Below, piece by piece: positions 56,820 through 64,000 of a stretch of DNA of 64,000 bases. This DNA is from Riptortus pedestris (lineage: Eukaryota; Arthropoda; Insecta; Hemiptera; Alydidae), in NCBI GenBank assembly GCA_019009955.1, contig CM032233.1:89621001-89685000 (forward strand), written 5' to 3'. The notes under the pieces were generated by a model. The model worked only from the letters and a program-made list of their open reading frames with translations. It did not search any database and was not told the DNA's origin. Both the position numbers and the translations under genes were made by a program. The stretch's first letter is position 1. Each line of letters opens with the position of its first letter.

Positions 56820-59625
56820 AAATAAGGTGTTATATATATTTTTTCTGATTCACAGGCATTTACAACTTCCTCTTAAAGTGTAGGTTTTCACTTGACTTCG
56901 GTAAAAAAAAAAAAATACACAAATAGTGGAATTTCACATACTGGCAATAGTTCTATTTTATGACTATGTAATGTACATTCAAAATCTTTTTTTTTTTTTT
57001 TTTATTTAAATACCCTTACGAAAATATGAATTTTTAAAGATTTTCAATTATTGATACTTATAAGAAATTATAGAAGATATTTTTATTCGCAGTTGAGTCC
57101 TTGCAAATCAAAAGCCTTGTTATTTATGAATAAAGAAAGATTTATTTATTTTTTTCTCTTTATATTTATTCACATTTACTTTATAACTAATATTATTTAT
57201 TTATCTATCTATCGTGGAGCGTTCGCTGTGAGGCGATATTGCTCATCAAAAAACAATGAAAATAAACAAAATAAAAAGTGAAAACTAACTGAAAAAATGA
57301 AAAAATACAATTAGAGCAGAACAAATTAAGAACGCAACCAAAAAACAAAACGCAACCAAAGAGACAAAAAAAAGCAGGAATCGACAAATAAAAAAAAACA
57401 TTAACAAAAACGAAACATTAAATTTAAAAACAAAAAAATATCTTATAAAGATAATTAAAAAATATAAGGACTAATAAAATTACGAAAACAATTATATATT
57501 TCCAATGTTTAAAATTAAAAACTGAAAACAAATAAATAAAAATTAGTATGCACATAAATAAAATGAACAGGTTAAATTTTATATAATTATTAATTATTAA
57601 TAATCTTTATTAAATTAAATAAAGATCCTACATGGCTTACACGACTTACTGAAGATAGTCCACACATTCCCATAATACTACAACATTTACATGATATTAA
57701 CATATACTCAAAAATTTAGAAATATTATATTTTAAAATAAATCTTTTTAACTCCAGCTAAAATTTTTGACTGTGTATGTATGTGTGTGTGTGTGCGTGTT
57801 TGTGTGTGAGCTTGTATGTGCGACAGAGAAAGTGTGAGCATATGATAGTGAATGTTCAAGATATTAACTAATATTATATTTTAAAGTCAAACATTGACTA
57901 TATTTTTGTACATACTAGATTTATTTTTCTTGTCGAATTCAGGAGTCATTGTTTCTGTGAATTATTTTTTATTATAAATAAAATAAATTTTTATTTTTAT
58001 TCTTGAGGAACTAATTTCAATTATTTTCTGCTTTCGTTCATTTAATAGGGTGGCAATGTTAGATATTTCTAATTTTTGGGTGCCAATGTTAATTAATTAT
58101 TTGTTTTTGTTAAAAAAAAAAGAAGAAAAGTCAAACCTCTTGCTAAAAGATGTAATAACGAATTATAATTATTACTCCATTTAACGCTACATTTTATAGA
58201 AAGGGTAATTGGAATATAGAGGCTATGAATGCAAAAAAAAAAAACAGGAAATAATAGTAGACATGCTTGTGACAGGAATTATCCATCATAGCTAAATTCA
58301 GATAAAAATGTAATATCGTATTCAGTAAATCATAGGACAACATTTTAGAGTTGGATTTCTTTCTGTTTATGAAAGTAGGAAACACCTCGACATTTTTGAT
58401 ACACTCAATACTTATTAATTCATTAAAATCAATTCTTTGTTAATAAAAAATATATTCCTCTTCTATGTGATGGCTTTATATACAATACCCAACTTGTTTA
58501 ATAGAGTGGGCATTTTTCACACTCTTTTTTTAATAAATTTATCTTAAAATTAGCTGTGATATTGTGTTTAGAGTATATGATATTCATAAAAAAAATGTCA
58601 ATTTAGTCTCTATTAGTTCTCAAGATATTAAGGAGAATCTCTAGCCATTCCTTTAATATTTCTTAATTATTAATTAGCTTAAAGTACTTTAGGTCGTCTG
58701 TGCTTTACCAAAAAGCAAAGAGACAGGTACCTTTTTTTTTTTCACTCTGAACAGTAGGACTAATCAAAAATAAAAACTCACATCCTGCATTTCTTGTCTC
58801 CTTGTGATAACTTTTCCGAAGGTCCATAGTTCGACCCCAAGCCTGGATGACCAGGCTTCAACCCTGGGTAAACAAAATAATGTATTAATTATTATAACAA
58901 TTTTTACAGTTATTAAATATTCAAGTATGTAATTATAATTAATAGATAATTATTATATTATAATGTTATTGCCCATTTACACGAGTACACATTTCCTAGT
59001 TCAAGTACTATGGAAAGAAATTTGACAATAGCCTGTAAGCAGATGCTGTTAGGCTTCTTGCACCTTTCAATAATATATTCGATTCTCTTTATAACTAGGT
59101 ACTAATTTCTATGGGAGCAGGCTATACAAGCGTTAACAGGCAACTATATATGCTTAAGGAAATCTGCTAATTATATGAGCTTAATTAAAACCAGTAGCTA
59201 TTAAAACATGTTCATTTTTTGTGTTAACTCCTCCAAGAATTCATTTCACTAAGCTATTACCTGACATTCATTGGCTGAAGTAGAAAAATGTTCCTTTCTA
59301 AGAAGTATAAGAAAATCCAATAAACCCATACGAGAAATGCTCCAAAGGACTTGAAGTAATTAATTGACGCATATTATCGATAATCATTGTTCTTTATTTC
59401 TAAAAAATTGAGGAACGATGAGGGGATGACTGGAAGCTCACATTAAAGTATTAATGTCCCTTTACCTAACTGTGATATATTGACGAATTTATGTTTTGAA
59501 ATCGAAGCAAACCACCAACCCAGTTAAAAAATTAAGTAAAATATATACGTACAATTCTCTATTCTACTCTTTTAGATTACTAGATAATTGGTTTAAGTGA
59601 ATTATATTCAACCTTAAAGGGTATA
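56820..59625. other. AT-rich region with no recognised gene
   Basis: Homopolymer runs, a GT-rich patch near 57780 and long A-rich stretches (57.24-57.56 kb). Near 58.80-58.87 kb there is a tRNA-like scrap, GGTCCATAGTTCGACCCCAA, with a B-box-like centre, probably a SINE relic. Nothing else identified. Confidence 0.6.
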
Positions 59626-59629
59626 TTAT

Positions 59630-61270
59630 CGCTTCCATGACGTCTGGTGTCTATACTTCTTCCAGGCGAGAGAGGGAGTCGGCGACCATATTTTCTTTGC
59701 CAGGCTGATACTTTGTGTCTATAATGTTCAGCTGGAGAACGCGCCGGGGGCACTCACTGGTGGGTTTCTGGTCGAAGACATGAATAATTGGCTTGCGGTC
59801 AGTAACTATGCTGAAATTCATCATAAGAAAGAAAGTCCTTCAATTAGTGGCGTGAAGTATTCACATCTTCGCACACGGTAAACAACTCTCTGTCATAAGC
59901 TGAGTAGCTCTTCTGCGTCTGTGATAAACACCTTGAAAAGAGACTTAAAGATCTCCATATATCATTTTTCCACTGCTGTAGAACTGCGCCAATGCCATTA
60001 TCTAAGGGACTGCATGCTAAAGACAACTCTTCATGAGTAGACAGGTATGCTAGCTACACGGCTGTTGCCAGGCTGTTCTTGGTTTTCCGGATTGCTTCCA
60101 GGCTTTTTTCAGCCCAATGTACAGTTCTCTTGTCGTTCCTTTTGGTATTGTGTAACAATTGGTTCAAAGGTGGCTGAACATTTGTGGCATTAAGGATACA
60201 CCTCATATAAAAATTCACCATGCCGAGGAAACAGCGAAGTAGGCTAATGGTGGAGGGGTGTGAGAAGTCTACAATGGTCTAGACTTTGGAGGATAAAGGA
60301 TAAATACAGTCCGCGTTTATTCGGTAGCCATGGAAATCGATTTCAGATTTGCCGACTACCCACTTTTCGACATGAGTGTCAATCCGCTCTCATCCGTCAC
60401 CTTGGAAATTTCTCTTAGGGGGCCGTTCGTGCTCTTCGTCGTTGGCTGATGCGATGAAGTAGTCGTCCAGGTAAGGGAATAAAAGGTCTTGGAAGAGTGT
60501 GTCGGTGAACCGCTGAAATGGCTGTGCTGCATTTCTTAAGTCGTAGCACATTCTAAGGAATTCTATAAGTCCGAAAGGGGTTATCACAGCCGTCTTTTCC
60601 ACGGGCACAGGGATATGGTAGGAGGCTCGGCAAAATTCAATGAGGAGAAAATATTATTCTCTTCTAATTGCGTTGTGAAGTACAGAAGATCGGGTACAGA
60701 TACCTGTCCGTCGCGGTTCACTTTTTCAGCATCCTGTAATCAGCGCAGGGTCGCAAGGTGGCGTCCTTTTTGTTACCACATGCAGTGGGCTGGACCACGG
60801 ACGGCCTGCAGATTCCCTCGTCCATGAGCAGCTGGAATATTCTTTTCCGGCTTTATATTTGACTGGAGACAGTCTTCTAGATTTACTTGTTACAGGATTT
60901 CCATTTGTCTTGATATGGTGCCGCACTAAGTTTTTTGAATGACTTCTAATCGGCGACGGGCGAGTTAGATTAGGAAATTCTTTGTGGTTGTGGGGGAATT
61001 TGTAGTCACTAAGAATAGTGGTTATGGTGAAAACTGAGACCATGGCCACCATACCATATGTTGTCCTGTGCCGAAATCAGCTTCCCCACAACCGCATTGA
61101 TAAAGGTCCACCTGAAGGGTCGCTGCAGTCCTTGGTCTTCTGGCCGGTGTTCTGAGGGTTACGTGGGACGGTTGAAGCCCCCGTATCAATGAGAAAAATC
61201 TGCCCTGACCTCTTATCTCTCAGGTAAAGGTGGTGTTTTGGTTGGGCTGAGGCGATAACCGCTTGATCTG
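59630..61270 (-). mobile_element. Ty3/gypsy-type pol relic (protease, RT, RNase H)
   Basis: Read on the minus strand from 61.27 kb down: a protease motif FLIDTGAS near 61.18 kb, an RT part with ITPFGLIEFLRM and FPYLDDYFIAS near 60.47-60.59 kb (YLDD is the catalytic box, with the conserved YVYLDD spacing shortened), and RNase H parts with SAYDRELFTV near 59.88 kb and PRRVLQLNII then NMVADSLSRL near 59.66 kb. Frames change several times and stops occur. Gag, integrase and clear LTRs are absent. This is a dead LTR retrotransposon fragment. Confidence 0.88.
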
Positions 61271-61339
61271 CCTGCCCTGGTAATGTAAATTCTCCTCATG
61301 CAGGTTTTTTTTTTTCAATTCATAGCGAAAAAAAGGAAG

Positions 61340-61760
61340 TAAATACTGAGGCAGGAAATGTTTACATTTTTTACTTTTCACCCTTCAGTAAACCCCCACT
61401 CCTACTCGTTTCACATTAATAATTAGATAATATCAAGCAGTATCTCATTTCAAATTTAAATAAGGTTTGTTGATTTCATCAGACCGGCAAGAAGGGAGGG
61501 AATTTATATAAAGTGTAAAACCAAAAATTCAAAATATTTCCATATTATGCGTTGGATCGAAAACCATTCTTGTTGTATATCTAATTTTCTATAATTGTTA
61601 TTTAATCTTTTTTTTTTCTCAAACTCAAATATTGACAGGGATATTTGCATTTTTTGTAGTTTTCAGTCTTCTGCAAACACCAACTCCTACTAATGCACTT
61701 TTCATTTTACTTCAACCTCTCATTTCCAGCGTAGATTTCAATTCCTTTTTAAATAGGTCC
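61340..61760. repeat. Uncharacterised dispersed repeat, copy 1
   Basis: AAAAATTCAAAATATTTCC, GGATCGAAAACC and GGGATATTTGCATTTTTTGT occur in the same order as in the 63.45-63.78 kb copy. Within this copy the phrase around CACTCCTACT also appears twice (61.40 and 61.69 kb). Non-coding; class unknown. Confidence 0.5.
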
Positions 61761-61834
61761 AAATTATAGGTGGAATATATGTAAAGTACGTGTTAAGCTC
61801 GTAGGGAAATCTGCTTAGTTTACGCAGCCTCTGC

Positions 61835-61990
61835 GTGACGAAACTTTTTAAACCCTTTCAGTGCCAAATCACCATATATCGTTGTTCGCTACACTTGGGA
61901 AAGGTGCCAACAACGATAAATCTTTGCATCGTAGCACAAGTGTTGGCGCCCATAATACTTAAAGTTCTGTATTTCAAAATAACTTTATAA
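61835..61990. repeat. Small inverted-repeat patch, MITE-like
   Basis: TATCGTTGTT (about 61877) pairs with AACAACGATA (about 61910) and CACTTGG with a later CAAGTG. It begins with TTAAACCCTTTCAGTGCC, reminiscent of TTAA-CCCTTT ends of piggyBac-like MITEs, but the right end is not clear. Confidence 0.3.
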
Positions 61991-62049
61991 AGAGTTGTAA
62001 ATGTTTTAAATTCATTGCATTGCAATTAAAAAACTATTTACTAGAACTG

Positions 62050-62720
62050 TTTGTTGTTTTCCCCTGGTTGGTACCGAAGCACGGTATACGCTAGACCGAT
62101 AAGGTAGAAACTCGACGCGGGATAGTTTCAAGGTACCGTAATCCCAATCTGTTTATGATAGTTATCAGATACCTGACTTGTCTCATCATGCATCGGCATG
62201 GCGAGACTAAAATCTTTCTTAGCCGCCAATGTTTAAACCCTGCCGCCTTTGTAATCTCCCTTTCTCCCACAATACGCTTTGGTATTATGAACATTTACCA
62301 AGCTCCAGTAAATTCGCCATATTCTTCCGGTTATCTTCGCACAGACACCTGTTTTCCGCCAAAAGAATAAATACCTATCCTCTAAAATCGAAGAAGTTGC
62401 TACTGCTCAGCTCAACACTTTGTTTTGCCCCTCACGTGCAGGTAACAATGTTAGCCTATAGAAGCTGATAAGGAACTCATCTCCCGATCAATATATTGAC
62501 AGGAGCAGGAGCAAGATCTGCGCATGCCTCACTTACTTGTTGCTCTGCTTATTCCCTCTCTCTCGCAGACAGTTGCCAATCTTAATGATACTTATCTTGA
62601 GATTCCCTAAGTCCCCGGTCTATTTATTTTTAAGTATTAATTCATTTTCTCCATTACATCCGGTTGAACAGAAGTACACTCTTCTAATAAAGCAGGCCAC
62701 ATTAAACTGAAGGTCTACGA
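62050..62720. other. Balanced-composition block, unclassified
   Basis: Much less AT-rich than most of the window, with overlapping short frames on both strands that I do not recognise. It ends near CTTCTAATAAAGCAGGCCAC, which could be a polyadenylation-type signal of an LTR, but I found no matching second LTR. It may be a solo LTR or other relic. Confidence 0.3.
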
Positions 62721-63440
62721 ATCAAAGGACAAATTTTTAAGTATTATTAGATGCTCGCTAACAATTTTTGTCAAAACAGAAGGGCTTAGCTGGTTAATGA
62801 GTAACTAAGTACCGAAAATGATAACAGAGGAATTTGTGACAATGCCAATTCCTAGCTCCTCTGACCATAGCTTTTTCATTACCACTCCAAGTAGAAATTA
62901 TTATTTGCTTAAAATTACTTGCTATAGTCTTGTAGGATCTGGGAAGTATGGTCTATGCCAGTAATGTATACCTTGCCTCCGCAAGTCCTCCAAGTGGTTT
63001 ATTTTACGTTCTATAATTACTTATATAGCTAACGGCCTATAAGTTCTTGGACACATGCTTTGCTGGCCAATTTTCATCTAACATTCTCTTCTGGGAAAAT
63101 ATGCATAATATTTGTTATTTGGTACAAAATAATTTTTCTGGATTTTACTAAATTTGGTTCAAAATATTTTTATGATATTTTTGAAGCTATGAGAATACAA
63201 TTAATTATTTACTTGAAAGTTAAATCAGTCTGAGACTGGACACAGTCTAAAAACAGTGAGAAGTTGACTTGTAATTGAGAACTTGTAGTTTCCATGAACT
63301 AACTGTTCCTTATAGAATCTGAGAGTTTTAGCAGATTTCCCTTAAGGGAAATCAGCTATTGAGGTCGTACTCATGACGCGAGTTTCGAAAAATGTCTTCA
63401 AATGTCCATCGATCCTACCCAGGAGATGACGAAAATGAGG
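62721..63440. other. No recognised feature
   Basis: Ordinary AT-rich sequence; I see no exon or transposon signature. Confidence 0.6.
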
Positions 63441-63800
63441 TCCGTTCAAAATTATATATATATATATATATATATTTGTCTGTTAACGCTCTAGCGGTCG
63501 CAATTTTTGTTTGATCGTTACCAAACTCGGAATTTAATCGTTTTATGTAAAAAGGAAGATCAAGTTCGTTAATGGCTGAAATCGGACAAGTGGGAGGGGG
63601 GGTTTAGAGGGGGGATTTTTGAAAATTCAAAGTATCTCCGTTATTATTCATCAAATCGAAAAATTGTATAGAATCAATCATATTGCAAATTAAATTTACT
63701 ATAAATATTGTTCTATACATTTATTCTGTATCTTGAATATTAACCGAGATATTTGCATTTGTATTCTGTGCGTGGTCGGCAGGAGTCGGCTATGTTCGGG
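63440..63800. repeat. Uncharacterised dispersed repeat, copy 2, with TA microsatellite
   Basis: A TA run (about 63452-63475) leads into TTTGTCTGTTAACGCTCTAG, then GGCTGAAATCGGAC and a G-rich GGGAGGGGGGGTTTAGAGG, then GAAAATTCAAAGTATCTCC and GAGATATTTGCATTTG. Parts match 61.34-61.76 kb and 54.3-54.6 kb. Confidence 0.55.
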
Positions 63801-64000
63801 ACATTCCGCCGAGAGCTCTGGCGGCCGTTTCCGTAAACTATTCGTCCCTCGTGATTAGGTTTAGAGATCCCTTACACTACAATTGTTACTATTGTCATAC
63901 CTCTCGGTGGAGACCGTCGTCACTGGCTAACCCTTTATTTGAATTACTACAATTGTTATTGGGCAGATTTCTCGACTGTGAAACTTCACGTGGGAAATCT
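63801..64000. other. Window end, no recognised feature
   Basis: More balanced composition than average, including a repeated ACTACAATTGTTA (63880 and 63947). No gene recognised; the element or gene it belongs to may continue beyond the window. Confidence 0.4.

Noticed and set aside
1..64000. CRISPR arrays, operons, riboswitches or prokaryotic phage features
   Set aside because: No regularly spaced repeats and no prokaryotic gene organisation; the spliced gene and SINE/LINE content mark this as animal DNA.

Overview
The window is AT-rich animal DNA with many microsatellites, transposon relics and spliced genes with kilobase introns. The only host gene I can support, and the relic types around it (Tc1/mariner, piggyBac-like, Jockey-like and RTE-like LINEs, Ty3/gypsy, tRNA-derived SINEs), point to an arthropod, most likely an insect. 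I cannot place it more precisely. There are no operons, rRNA or convincing tRNA genes.

The host gene runs on the minus strand from about 52.9 kb down to 14.8 kb, and I could chain 18 consecutive internal exons (2,348 coding nt, 782 codons plus 2 nt). All junctions are GT-AG and every reading-frame phase matches. The product is an alpha-2/delta auxiliary subunit of voltage-gated calcium channels: VWA_N region, von Willebrand A domain with an intact DxSxS metal site, then the Cache-like region. The signal-peptide exon(s) should lie beyond 52.9 kb and the C-terminal exons below 14.8 kb; neither was found, so the gene is partial here. Unusual points are a 76-codon exon carrying a long acidic lysine/glutamate stretch, one 15.8-kb intron, and a 45-nt exon.

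Layout. 1-14.8 kb: AT-rich DNA with no recognised exon, holding a 411-bp near-perfect foldback element, a mariner relic, SINE copies and a two-hairpin motif resembling a hammerhead core. 14.8-21 kb: last four recognised exons, with a 613-bp Tc1-like deletion derivative in an intron. 21-36.8 kb: the giant intron, with another foldback element, a GIY-YIG-like peptide suggestive of a Penelope-like element, and an RTE-like LINE relic. 36.8-52.9 kb: fourteen exons, with SINEs, a TTAA-flanked MITE and an unclassified 1.3-kb insertion in the introns. 52.9-64 kb: repeat-rich DNA with a broken Jockey-like LINE (RNase H end, + strand), a broken Ty3/gypsy pol (protease, RT, RNase H, minus strand) and several copies of an uncharacterised repeat family.

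All recognisable transposon coding regions carry stops or frameshifts, so none looks autonomous. No completely new system could be shown from sequence alone. The best leads are the acidic alpha-2/delta exon, the foldback elements, and the hairpin motifs with hammerhead-like core words.
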